Shown: positions 32,757-40,043 of the stretch, piece by piece
Layout: every line of letters starts with the position of its first letter
Numbering within the stretch: position 1 is the first letter of the stretch
Assembly: GCA_031082125.1 (NCBI GenBank)
Contig: JAVHLM010000025.1
Coordinates: 1 to 64,000 of the forward strand
Origin: Candidatus Eremiobacterota bacterium
GTDB taxonomy: Bacteria; Vulcanimicrobiota; CADAWZ01; Ess09-12
Length of the DNA stretch: 64,000 bases
Direction: 5' to 3'
Notes under the pieces: model-generated
Told to the model about the DNA's origin: nothing
The model's database searches: none
What the model saw: the letters and a program-made list of their open reading frames with translations, nothing else
Position numbers and translations under genes: made by a program

Positions 32757-32924
32757 TTATGACGGCACCAATTCGTGGATCAGAGCGCTCAGGCAGGCAT
32801 CCCGGGCGCCTGCCTGCCTGTCCACAGGCAGCCAACAATGACGGAAAATTGCGGAAGAATTTAACAGGCTGGTTACTTTTTCAGCTTCTTTTCAGGCCTG
32901 TTTCATATTCTTTTCAGCAGAGCC

Positions 32925-32950
32925 GGTGAAAACATGGCGACATAGATAGT
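32925..32950 (+). promoter_or_regulatory. GGTGAAAA-N9-ATAGATAGT motif upstream of the 33008 gene
   Basis: GGTGAAAA at 32925-32932, nine bases, ATAGATAGT at 32942-32950, 57 nt before the ATG. The same two boxes with an 8-nt gap precede the 57000 gene. The arrangement is unlike the sigma70 promoters elsewhere in the window and may mark an alternative sigma factor or activator. Confidence 0.45.
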
Positions 32951-33007
32951 TATATCTTTCTTTATGGATCTCAAGGGAAGGGAAAGACTGAAAAGAAAGG
33001 TGAGACC

Positions 33008-34636
33008 ATGAGCGAAATATCAGCATCCCAGAACTCATCAGGCTCCAATGCAGTAAGGGAATACGAGGATTACAGGAAAAAGGCTCCCGAAAAGCCGCCG
33101 GAAAAAAAGAGCGACGCATCCTGTGAATGCCGTGACTGCTCTTCGCTCTCCAAGGAGGCGGAGGGAGCCTCACCTGAAAAGAGGCTGCGCGGCCTCGAGA
33201 GGGAAAAGACCTTTCCCCGGGCACATGAAAAGCAGCAGCAGGCTGAATACTCTTTCAGGGATACATGGGGCAGCGCTCTGGAGAAGAAGCACGAGGGGAA
33301 ATCCTCCCGCCAGGATGCGCGTGGGGCTGACAGGAAAGGCTCCGGGGCAAAAGCAGAGCCCCTTTACCCGGAATCGGCCGCTCTGCAGTCAATGGCTTCT
33401 GATTTCAAGAAGCTGAGGCAGGAAAATGAAAAAATACGGCCCCGCCTCGAGGAGGCCGGCCTTGCCGCTCCGGAAGAGGGAGGGGGCACAGGCGAAGCCG
33501 GGCAGGCTCCTGAAAGGGCTGAAGGCGCCCGGGCCGGCGACACCCAGGCAGAAGGGGCTCAGGCTGCAGAGCCACAGGGTGCCAACGCCACGCCCAACAA
33601 CACGCCTAATACCAACACTATGCCTGATAATACGAATCCCCAGCAGCAGCAGATGCAGATGATGCAGCAGATGATGCAGATGCAGATGCAGATGATGCAG
33701 ACAATGATGCAGATGATGCAGATGATGATGCAGATGAACGGCGTAAAGCCGGGGCCTCAGCCGGGACCCCAGCCTGCGCCCGGACCAGGCCCGACGCCGG
33801 GGCCGAACCCGAATCCCGGACCCAGTCCGAACCCTAATCCCGGGCCTAATCCTGGTCCCATCAACTCCAGGTACGGCAACAACGTGAACTTCATCAATTT
33901 CGGCAGACAGAAGAACAGCGGGGAAACCAATGGCGGAAACTTCCTGAACGATATCGAGAGCCACCTCCCTTCAAGATACGGGAGCCAGTACAGGGACAGG
34001 GACCCGGTGACATGGTCCCACGAGACCACCCACGGGATAAATGCCCATATAAGCAACCAGAACTATAACAGCGGCGGAAGAAGAAATACCGGCCTCTATG
34101 TGGGCGGCGACAAAGGAGTGGTGCTCGAGAATCCCAACATGAGAAAGTCAGACGTGAAGGAGCATATCCCCCAGGCCCTGAGAGGCTCGCGCTATAACCT
34201 CTACCTGAACCAGCAGCAGGCCTTCGAAAACGAGCCCCACTACCTCCTCGACGAGTGGGCCTCCTATACCAACGGCCTCCAGACAGGTGTCGATCTCGGC
34301 AAGATGGGGAAAGGCCGCCCCGACAACATCGTGGGCCTCGGCGTGATGGGCGCCCTCGAGTTCACCGCGTACTCCTTCGCCGAAGCGAAAGCCATAGCGG
34401 AGAAGGATCCCAGCTACTGGAACAGCGAGAAGGGCAAGCAGTACAAGGAATTCATGGCCTGGCACGGCCTGAGGGCCATGGATCTGGTCCGTGAAGGCAG
34501 CCCGCTTGAAAAGAACAAGGAGGGGGGCCAGGATCAGTACCTCAACGAGCTGAGGTCCGGCGCGTCATCCAAGGCTCTCAGGGATTTCATCGCGAAGGAG
34601 TTCGGCGAGGACTACCTCAGGAGGCTCCTGGGTTAG
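33008..34636 (+). CDS. HExxH putative zinc metalloprotease with Gln/Met and Gly/Pro repeat regions
   Basis: A 542-residue protein with AAGGTGAG before the ATG. Residues ~1-190 are polar and charged, probably disordered; ~215-245 is a Gln/Met-rich tract; ~247-285 is a (G/N)P(Q/N)PGP-type repeat; then a globular part with SHETTHGINAHI, whose HETTH is at residues 338-342. A later HYLLDEWASY could supply the third zinc ligand. No Sec signal. It resembles the protein at 38643-39821 in architecture (polar N-terminus, HExxH, Met/Gln tract) but the tract order differs. Metalloprotease activity is inferred from the motif only. The stop overlaps the convergent gene's stop by 4 nt. Confidence 0.72.
   Translation: MSEISASQNSSGSNAVREYEDYRKKAPEKPPEKKSDASCECRDCSSLSKEAEGASPEKRLRGLEREKTFPRAHEKQQQAEYSFRDTWGSALEKKHEGKSSRQDARGADRKGSGAKAEPLYPESAALQSMASDFKKLRQENEKIRPRLEEAGLAAPEEGGGTGEAGQAPERAEGARAGDTQAEGAQAAEPQGANATPNNTPNTNTMPDNTNPQQQQMQMMQQMMQMQMQMMQTMMQMMQMMMQMNGVKPGPQPGPQPAPGPGPTPGPNPNPGPSPNPNPGPNPGPINSRYGNNVNFINFGRQKNSGETNGGNFLNDIESHLPSRYGSQYRDRDPVTWSHETTHGINAHISNQNYNSGGRRNTGLYVGGDKGVVLENPNMRKSDVKEHIPQALRGSRYNLYLNQQQAFENEPHYLLDEWASYTNGLQTGVDLGKMGKGRPDNIVGLGVMGALEFTAYSFAEAKAIAEKDPSYWNSEKGKQYKEFMAWHGLRAMDLVREGSPLEKNKEGGQDQYLNELRSGASSKALRDFIAKEFGEDYLRRLLG
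33640..33870 (+). repeat. Low-complexity coding repeats (ATGATGCAG and CCNGGNCC types)
   Basis: 33640-33735 is built from CAGATG/ATGCAG units encoding Gln and Met only; 33750-33870 is built from units encoding Gly-Pro-Gln/Asn-Pro. Both are expected to vary in length between strains. Confidence 0.85.
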
Positions 34637-36516
34637 CGGGGGCCTGCCCTGCCGGAGGCCTCCTGGCGGGCAGTGAGGAGACGCTCGGCAAGCTCCAGGG
34701 CATCGACGGGCCAGAAGGACCAGGGCCTTGGCCTGAGCACACCCTCCATACCCGCAATGGGGCGGCATGAGAGGACCATCTGCCTCCACTGAAGGGGGAC
34801 GGCGCTCCGGCCGTAAAGAGCCCCCAGCAGTGCCCCGGCAATTGCCGCATTAGTGTCCGTGTCTCCTCCGCGCATCACCGTGTCTACGACGCCTTCTTCC
34901 ATATTTTCCGCGTGGAGGAGCTGGTAAAAGGCATTCTGAAAAGCGAGGAGCACCCAGCCCATCTGCTTTGTGAGATCCTTCGGGGGCTCCTTGGCGGCGT
35001 TACGGAGTGTTTCAAGAACGGGGGCACAGGCATTCTTTTCGGCGAAGCCCTCTGCAAAGCGGTATACCTCTTCCGCTCCCCCGCCTGCCGCTATCGCCCT
35101 TGCGATGGCCACGGTAAAGACGGCGCATGCATCCTGGCATACCTGGTTCTGATGGGTAAGGCTGCTGTCCTGGCGCGCACATGCCGCAAGCTCCTCTGGC
35201 GCAAGGTCCCAGCCCCATATGCCAAGGGGGCTCACTCTCATGAGAGACCCGTTAGCCTGGCTGTCTCTGAATGCCTCTCTTGACGCAACGGAAAGGGCCT
35301 TTTCACCGGTCGAAGACTTGAGGGCCGAGAGGGCCCACCTGGTGGTGGTACCCATATCAAAAGGCCCCGAATCATGCCAGTACACATAAGCTTTTGCCGT
35401 CTCATCGGGATCATATGTCCCTCTCTTTACAAGGGTCCGGGCCAGCATGAGGGCCATTTCGGAGTCATCGGTGGGCTGCCCGGCTATGGTGTGAAAGGTT
35501 CCCCCATTGTGAAGAACTCTGACTCCCTGAGGATAGGCATCCCTGATATCCTCAGGGCTCATGAACTCGACGAGGCTCCCCAGGGAGTCGCCGGCGAGCT
35601 GCCCCAGGAGGCATCCCTGGGCCCTGGCAAGTATACCCGGGTCTTCCATTTTCCCTCCGCGCCGGGGTTCAAGAGGATCATACCCGTGGCTTTTGCTCTC
35701 CCTGGATGAAAAAATACCCCTCCAGTCTCTTCCCGCAAGCTCAACAACTGCATGAGACGGGCCTGCAAAGCAATAATGGACGGAGCTCCGCCCTGAAGAA
35801 GTATAGGCCACGGGCTTCCCCTTCTCGTTGACAAGGCTTCCCCCCCTTGCGCAGAGGAGGGCGTGGCCTCCCGCATAATCATAGTCGCAGGGGGAATTGA
35901 GCGAGACGGCTCCCAATGCATCGCCTGCCGCCACGAGAGCCATCCGGTAGGCAATGCTGGGAAGGGCAATGAAGCGCGCCGGGTGCACAAGCTGACCGTT
36001 CGCCCCGGACTTTGTATCTCCCTTGTGGGAGACAAGCACTATGGCGTCATGCTGCAGATTCCCCTGCAGAGGCTTTTCACTGCAGGCATCGCCGTTGCGG
36101 CTGAGAGGGCCGCATCCTTCGGCCCATGAGATGAGATCGCCGCGGTCGTCTGGAAAAAAGGGTGAATAGACCACGCCGAGCACAGGCTTCCCGCCGCGAA
36201 GAAGGGCGATGGAAACGGCGGAGCCCCTGTATCCCTGAAGATAGGGCTCCGTGCCGTCATTGGGATCGACGAGCCACAGGTGGCCTTCCCTGTCCTTGCC
36301 TCCCCGGTCGCCTGTCTCCTCTCCCCTGAAGCCCCAGAGGGGACGGAGGCCCTGGAGCATCTCCCTGATATGCATTTCAGCTTTCCTGTCAATATCAGCT
36401 TGGTCCCCCGACCCCAGCGGGCCGTCGCTGCGGTGAAAATCCTTTCTGAGTAAGACGCCAGCCTCGCGGACTGCTGAAATGGCGGCAGCGAGCTCTTCTT
36501 GATAGCAGTTGTCCAT
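34633..36516 (-). CDS. Fusion: inositol-monophosphatase-like domain + ADP-ribosylglycohydrolase domain
   Basis: A 627-residue two-domain protein with AAGGTGG before the ATG. Residues ~1-270: IMPase/CysQ-type phosphatase with RGEETGD, LVDPNDGT (the D-P-x-D-G-T metal site) and CDYDYAGG (third metal Asp). Residues ~290-615: ADP-ribosylglycohydrolase (DraG/ARH) with GCLLGQLAGDSLGS, PTDDSEMAL, NGSLMRVSPLG and RGGDTDTNAA, so both dimetal sites look intact. The first removes a phosphate, the second an ADP-ribosyl group; a combined substrate such as a phosphorylated ADP-ribose species is inference. It is the last gene of a four-gene minus operon, 27 nt after the kinase gene. Confidence 0.9.
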   Translation of the reverse strand: MDNCYQEELAAAISAVREAGVLLRKDFHRSDGPLGSGDQADIDRKAEMHIREMLQGLRPLWGFRGEETGDRGGKDREGHLWLVDPNDGTEPYLQGYRGSAVSIALLRGGKPVLGVVYSPFFPDDRGDLISWAEGCGPLSRNGDACSEKPLQGNLQHDAIVLVSHKGDTKSGANGQLVHPARFIALPSIAYRMALVAAGDALGAVSLNSPCDYDYAGGHALLCARGGSLVNEKGKPVAYTSSGRSSVHYCFAGPSHAVVELAGRDWRGIFSSRESKSHGYDPLEPRRGGKMEDPGILARAQGCLLGQLAGDSLGSLVEFMSPEDIRDAYPQGVRVLHNGGTFHTIAGQPTDDSEMALMLARTLVKRGTYDPDETAKAYVYWHDSGPFDMGTTTRWALSALKSSTGEKALSVASREAFRDSQANGSLMRVSPLGIWGWDLAPEELAACARQDSSLTHQNQVCQDACAVFTVAIARAIAAGGGAEEVYRFAEGFAEKNACAPVLETLRNAAKEPPKDLTKQMGWVLLAFQNAFYQLLHAENMEEGVVDTVMRGGDTDTNAAIAGALLGALYGRSAVPLQWRQMVLSCRPIAGMEGVLRPRPWSFWPVDALELAERLLTARQEASGRAGPR

Positions 36517-36543
36517 TACTGTCCACCTTTCATAGAGAATGCC

Positions 36544-37377
36544 TCACTGCGAGTCTGTCCCGGCACTCCCCATGGAGCTCTCAAGGAAGTGCCGAAGCTC
36601 CGCCGCCGATGAATAGCGCTCGCCGGGGCTCTTCTTCAGGCATTTCTCCACGGCCTCGGAGAGCCAGAGAGGTATATTGTTGTTTATTGTATGGAGGGGA
36701 GGGAACTTGAAATGAAAGAGCAGGGGATCCCTCAGGGTAAGAAGGTAAAGGAGGGTGGCGCCAAGGGAGAAGAGGTCGCTGCGCCCATCGGTCTGGGCAC
36801 CGCCGTACTGCTCGGGGGCGGCGTAGCCGGGCGTACCCATCGCGAAAGTGTCCTTGTCTTTCCTGGGCGAGAAAAAGCGGGCAATGCCGAAATCGATGAG
36901 CTTGGCCTCTCCCGAGGGGGTGATGATGATGTTGGAAGGCTTGAGATCCCTGAAAATAATGGGAGGAATCCGCCCGTGGAGGTACTCAAGTATGTCCAGG
37001 ACCTGGAAGGCCAGGCAAAGCGTGTCGCTTACGGGCAGGCTTGTCCCCAGGCGCTCCATGTAAACGTTAAGGTTTATGCCCTCAACAAACTCCCTCACCA
37101 TATAGTGGCGGCTTCCTTCGCCGAAGATGTCCACAATGCGGGGAAGCAGGCGGTGTGAGAGGCTCTTCAGTATCTGCCCCTCGCGCTCGAACTGGAGAAG
37201 GGCGTCCTTCTTCTCGCCCTTGTCAAGGGGAAAGAGAAATATCTCCTTGAGGGCCCACACCTGGCCCGTGGTGCGGTCAATGGCCATATAGACATAGCTG
37301 AAGGCGCCGCGGCCGATGAGCTTCTTTACCTCATACCTGCCCCGGATCACTGCGCCTGGCGGAAAGCCTGTTCCCAT
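36544..37377 (-). CDS. Cytosolic Ser/Thr protein kinase
   Basis: A 277-residue Hanks-type kinase with GGAGG 4 nt before ATG 37377; the longer upstream frame overlaps rlmI and is rejected. Seen: GRGAFSYVYMA, WALKEI, FRDLKPSNIII (His of HRD is Phe), LIDFGIARFF with intact DFG, GTPGYAAPEQY and DLFSLGATL. It consists of the kinase domain only, no membrane segment or sensor domain. It sits between rlmI and the IMPase/ADP-ribosylglycohydrolase gene in one operon, suggesting regulation of, or by, those products. Compare the membrane kinase at 17290, which lacks the DFG glycine. Confidence 0.92.
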   Translation of the reverse strand: MGTGFPPGAVIRGRYEVKKLIGRGAFSYVYMAIDRTTGQVWALKEIFLFPLDKGEKKDALLQFEREGQILKSLSHRLLPRIVDIFGEGSRHYMVREFVEGINLNVYMERLGTSLPVSDTLCLAFQVLDILEYLHGRIPPIIFRDLKPSNIIITPSGEAKLIDFGIARFFSPRKDKDTFAMGTPGYAAPEQYGGAQTDGRSDLFSLGATLLYLLTLRDPLLFHFKFPPLHTINNNIPLWLSEAVEKCLKKSPGERYSSAAELRHFLESSMGSAGTDSQ

Positions 37378-37438
37378 GATTCCTCCGAAAAATGCTTCCC
37401 ACAGAATTCTTTGCCCCCCGCCCTTTACCCTCCCTGCT

Positions 37439-38635
37439 TCACTCCACCGAGCAGATGAAGCACTTGAGATATGATGTCTCGGGGCATGAGGCGGCCACGG
37501 GGTGATCAGGCGCCTGCCCGCGCTGCTCAAGGATCCTCACGGGCCTCCCTGTCCTCTCGGAAACCTGGGAGAGCACTGAGAGAAAGTCCTCGCGGCTGAT
37601 ATGGCCCGAGCAGCTGCATGTCACAAGGATGCCCCCGGGGGTGAGGAGCTTCACCGCAAGCTCGTTAAGGCGCAGGTACCCCTTGAGGGCCTGTTCCAGA
37701 GAGCGCTTCCTGTGGGTGAACCTCGGGGGATCGGCTATTATCATCCCGTATGATTCCCCCCGTGCCAGGGCACCTTCCAGGAAGCCGAACACATCGCTCC
37801 TGACAAGCGAGACCGGGGAGACATCATTATGAGCGGCGTTTTTTTCTGCAAGGCAGAGCGCTGCCTCGGAGACATCCACGCCTGTGGCGCAGGCGGCACC
37901 GGCTTTCATGGAGCTTATGAAAAATCCCCCGCTGTAGCAGCAGAGATCAAGCACCGTCCTGCCCCCTGCATAGCGGGCGGCAGCCTTCCTGTTCTCCCTC
38001 TGATCCAGGTAAAAGCCCGTTTTCTGACCTTCCCTGAGATCAACCTCGTAACGGGCTCCCTCTTCCTCGATGAGCAAAGAGCCGGCCTTCAGGCATCCCC
38101 TGAGAAGTCCGTCCTTGAGCTCAAGGCCCTCTTCATCTTTCACGGCGCGCTCAGTTCTGAGGTAGATACCACGGGGCCTGAGCCTGTGCTCAAGATGATC
38201 CAGGAGAAGGTCAAGACGGCTTGAAAGGGCGAGGCTCGTGACCTGGAGCGCGAGATAGGGACCATACCGATCAACGGTGATGCCCGAGAGGCCGTCGGAT
38301 TCACTGAAGACAAGCCGGCATGCACCTTCAGGGTCCATCAAGCCCGGGATAGCCTCGCGGAGCGCGAGGGCATCGTCAAGACGCTTTTTTAAAAAAACCT
38401 CCGTGAGAGGCTTATCGGGGTCCCAGGAATAGAGGCGGACCCTTATCTGGCTTTTCAGGTTATAGAGCCCATAGGCAACAAAAAGGCCCTCATGGGAGCG
38501 AACCGTTACCTGGTCTCCCGCAGAGGGCGATCCTTTCACCGAGGCCACAGCTCCTGAAAAAAGCCAGGGGTGCCTTCCGAAAAAGGGCCTGGCCCTTCCC
38601 TTCCTGAGAATAACAGCCTTCTCCTGGGAGATCAC
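37439..38635 (-). CDS. rlmI: 23S rRNA (cytosine-C5) methyltransferase, RlmI-like
   Basis: A 398-residue protein initiated at GTG 38635, 7 nt after the stop of the upstream HExxH gene. An N-terminal PUA domain (GRARPFFGRHPWLFSGAV) leads to the RlmI-type EEHEHE-like domain and the SAM fold: QKTGFYLDQRENR, VLDLCCYSGGF, ADPPRFTHRK and TCSCSGHI. The family methylates C1962 of 23S rRNA in E. coli; some members have other cytosine targets. Length and motifs are normal. Confidence 0.92.
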   Translation of the reverse strand: MISQEKAVILRKGRARPFFGRHPWLFSGAVASVKGSPSAGDQVTVRSHEGLFVAYGLYNLKSQIRVRLYSWDPDKPLTEVFLKKRLDDALALREAIPGLMDPEGACRLVFSESDGLSGITVDRYGPYLALQVTSLALSSRLDLLLDHLEHRLRPRGIYLRTERAVKDEEGLELKDGLLRGCLKAGSLLIEEEGARYEVDLREGQKTGFYLDQRENRKAAARYAGGRTVLDLCCYSGGFFISSMKAGAACATGVDVSEAALCLAEKNAAHNDVSPVSLVRSDVFGFLEGALARGESYGMIIADPPRFTHRKRSLEQALKGYLRLNELAVKLLTPGGILVTCSCSGHISREDFLSVLSQVSERTGRPVRILEQRGQAPDHPVAASCPETSYLKCFICSVE

Positions 38636-38642
38636 CGGGCCT

Positions 38643-39821
38643 TTATGAGTAGTACTGAGGATAAGGGCAGGAAGACATCTGCATGGACATCATAAGGGCC
38701 ATCATCTGCTGCATCCTCGCCATCATCATCATCATCATGTAAGCGGCTATCTGGTTGTTCTGGATAGTGGGCGGCACGTTGCTCACCGGTGGATAGCTGA
38801 CGGGCGGGTACCCGTTGTTCCAGGGAGTGGTGTTCACCGGCGTATTGGAAACTGGCGGGTACCGGTTGTACCATTGGGACGAGTTGCCGTTCATATTGGG
38901 ATAATTGGCGTACATCGTGTTGGGGAACGGCGGGTTTGAACCCTGTGAAGAGACTGAGAGAGCCTTTTCCACGTAAGCAAAAAGGGCGGGATCCTTCTGG
39001 CGCAGCTCGTCCTTGGTCTTGTCGCCGCCAAGGTATCTCTCCACGCCCTCGGCAAAATATTCCCTCTGGTTTTTCTTCGCATAATTGCTCCACTCAAGCG
39101 AATTATTGGAATCCGTCCGGGAGAGGTAATTACTGTAAAGGTTCTTGAGGTACGCATCATTGTCAGTGGCCATCCTGCCTTCGCCGACATCGGGATAAAG
39201 CATGTCATCAACAGCGTGGGCAATTTCGTGGTGAGCGACATCCATGCCTTTCTGGTGGTTGCCGTACTGGAAATCCTGCTGCCTCAGGCAGATGACTTTA
39301 TCCTTTCTCACGCGGTAGCCGAGAAGTCCGCTGTCCCATTCGGTTCTTCCCCCGGGATAGCCTCCAGGCGGCGGATTGTTGGTGTCATAGAGCTTGATGT
39401 GCATACCGTCGCTCTCGAGGTTCTGGAGCGTTCCCTGGTCGTAGTGGGAGAGCGATGTGGCAAGGATTTTGCACTGCTCGGGCGAGAGAGCCATCTCCCT
39501 TCCGTCGGGGCCCACGGTTCTCCCTATGCGCTGGGCAAGCTGCATGCAGTAAGTGGGATCGGTCTTCGCCACCTGGCCTGACCGCGTAAGACCGTTGAGA
39601 TCGGGGAGATTACCCGGATAGCGGAGCTGATCTATATTGTCCAGCGTGTTGTTATAGAAACTCTGCAGGTCCGATACCTGACCTGCCGTCATACCCTCAA
39701 CGGGCGCCATCCCCGTCTCCTGGAGACGGCTCTCCCTCTGGACAGCCCTTGCCTCTCTCCCCACCTGGGCTTCAGGAGAATAGGCGATTCCGCGGTTTGA
39801 TGACACTGCTCCTGGTTCCAT
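38643..39821 (-). CDS. HExxH putative zinc metalloprotease with Met-rich C-terminus
   Basis: A 392-residue protein begun at ATG 39821 (AAGGGG upstream, and downstream of a perfect promoter). The N-terminal ~60 residues are polar and probably disordered, without a Sec signal. A globular middle contains MDVAHHEIAHAVDDML, with HEIAH at residues ~198-202, and a YFAEGVERYLGG segment whose Glu may be the third metal ligand. Asn/Pro/Tyr-rich repeats (PPVSNxPxNxxPWNNGYPPV) and a Met/Gln tract (AAYMMMMMMARMQQMM) end the protein. It is the first gene of the operon with rlmI, the kinase and the ADP-ribosylglycohydrolase fusion. Confidence 0.74.
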   Translation of the reverse strand: MEPGAVSSNRGIAYSPEAQVGREARAVQRESRLQETGMAPVEGMTAGQVSDLQSFYNNTLDNIDQLRYPGNLPDLNGLTRSGQVAKTDPTYCMQLAQRIGRTVGPDGREMALSPEQCKILATSLSHYDQGTLQNLESDGMHIKLYDTNNPPPGGYPGGRTEWDSGLLGYRVRKDKVICLRQQDFQYGNHQKGMDVAHHEIAHAVDDMLYPDVGEGRMATDNDAYLKNLYSNYLSRTDSNNSLEWSNYAKKNQREYFAEGVERYLGGDKTKDELRQKDPALFAYVEKALSVSSQGSNPPFPNTMYANYPNMNGNSSQWYNRYPPVSNTPVNTTPWNNGYPPVSYPPVSNVPPTIQNNQIAAYMMMMMMARMQQMMALMMSMQMSSCPYPQYYS

Positions 39822-39902
39822 CGCTGTGCCCCTTTTCTTTAAGATATGGCGCTCTCTGATTACAAACAGCAACCACTGATTACACTTTTTAATCTTACTT
39901 TA

Positions 39903-39931
39903 ATTATAATATGGAATGCGCAGCCTGTCAA
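39903..39931 (-). promoter_or_regulatory. Perfect-consensus sigma70 promoter for the four-gene minus operon
   Basis: On the minus strand: TTGACA (39931-39926), 17-bp spacer, TATAAT (39908-39903). Both boxes are exact consensus; start expected near 39896, 75 nt before the ATG. Confidence 0.9.
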
Positions 39932-39943
39932 CAGGAAATATTT

Positions 39944-39960
39944 GTTAACATTCCGTTAAC
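39944..39960. promoter_or_regulatory. Paired GTTAAC sites between divergent promoters
   Basis: GTTAAC at 39944-39949 and 39955-39960, centres 11 bp apart (one helical turn), located between the -35 boxes of the divergent promoters. A probable regulator-binding site; the same hexamer pair occurs at 29329-29356. Confidence 0.45.
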
Positions 39961-39969
39961 ATGAATCCC

Positions 39970-39998
39970 TGGACATTTCTTATCTCCGCTGGTAAAAT
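39970..39998 (+). promoter_or_regulatory. Sigma70-type promoter for the 40044 gene
   Basis: TGGACA at 39970-39975, 17-bp spacer, TAAAAT at 39993-39998; start near 40005, ~40-nt leader with GGGGGGA. Confidence 0.7.
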
Positions 39999-40043
39999 GT
40001 TTTCATAAGGCTCCATGGGATTACTTAAGGGGGGAAGAACACT

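Noticed and set aside
33640..33870. Repeat array suspected as CRISPR-like
   Set aside because: Units are codon-level Gln/Met and Gly/Pro repeats inside a coding frame, without unique spacers. No CRISPR array was found anywhere in the window.
38632..39093. 153-aa minus-strand frame
   Set aside because: Out-of-frame shadow of the HExxH gene's Pro/Asn/Met-rich end.
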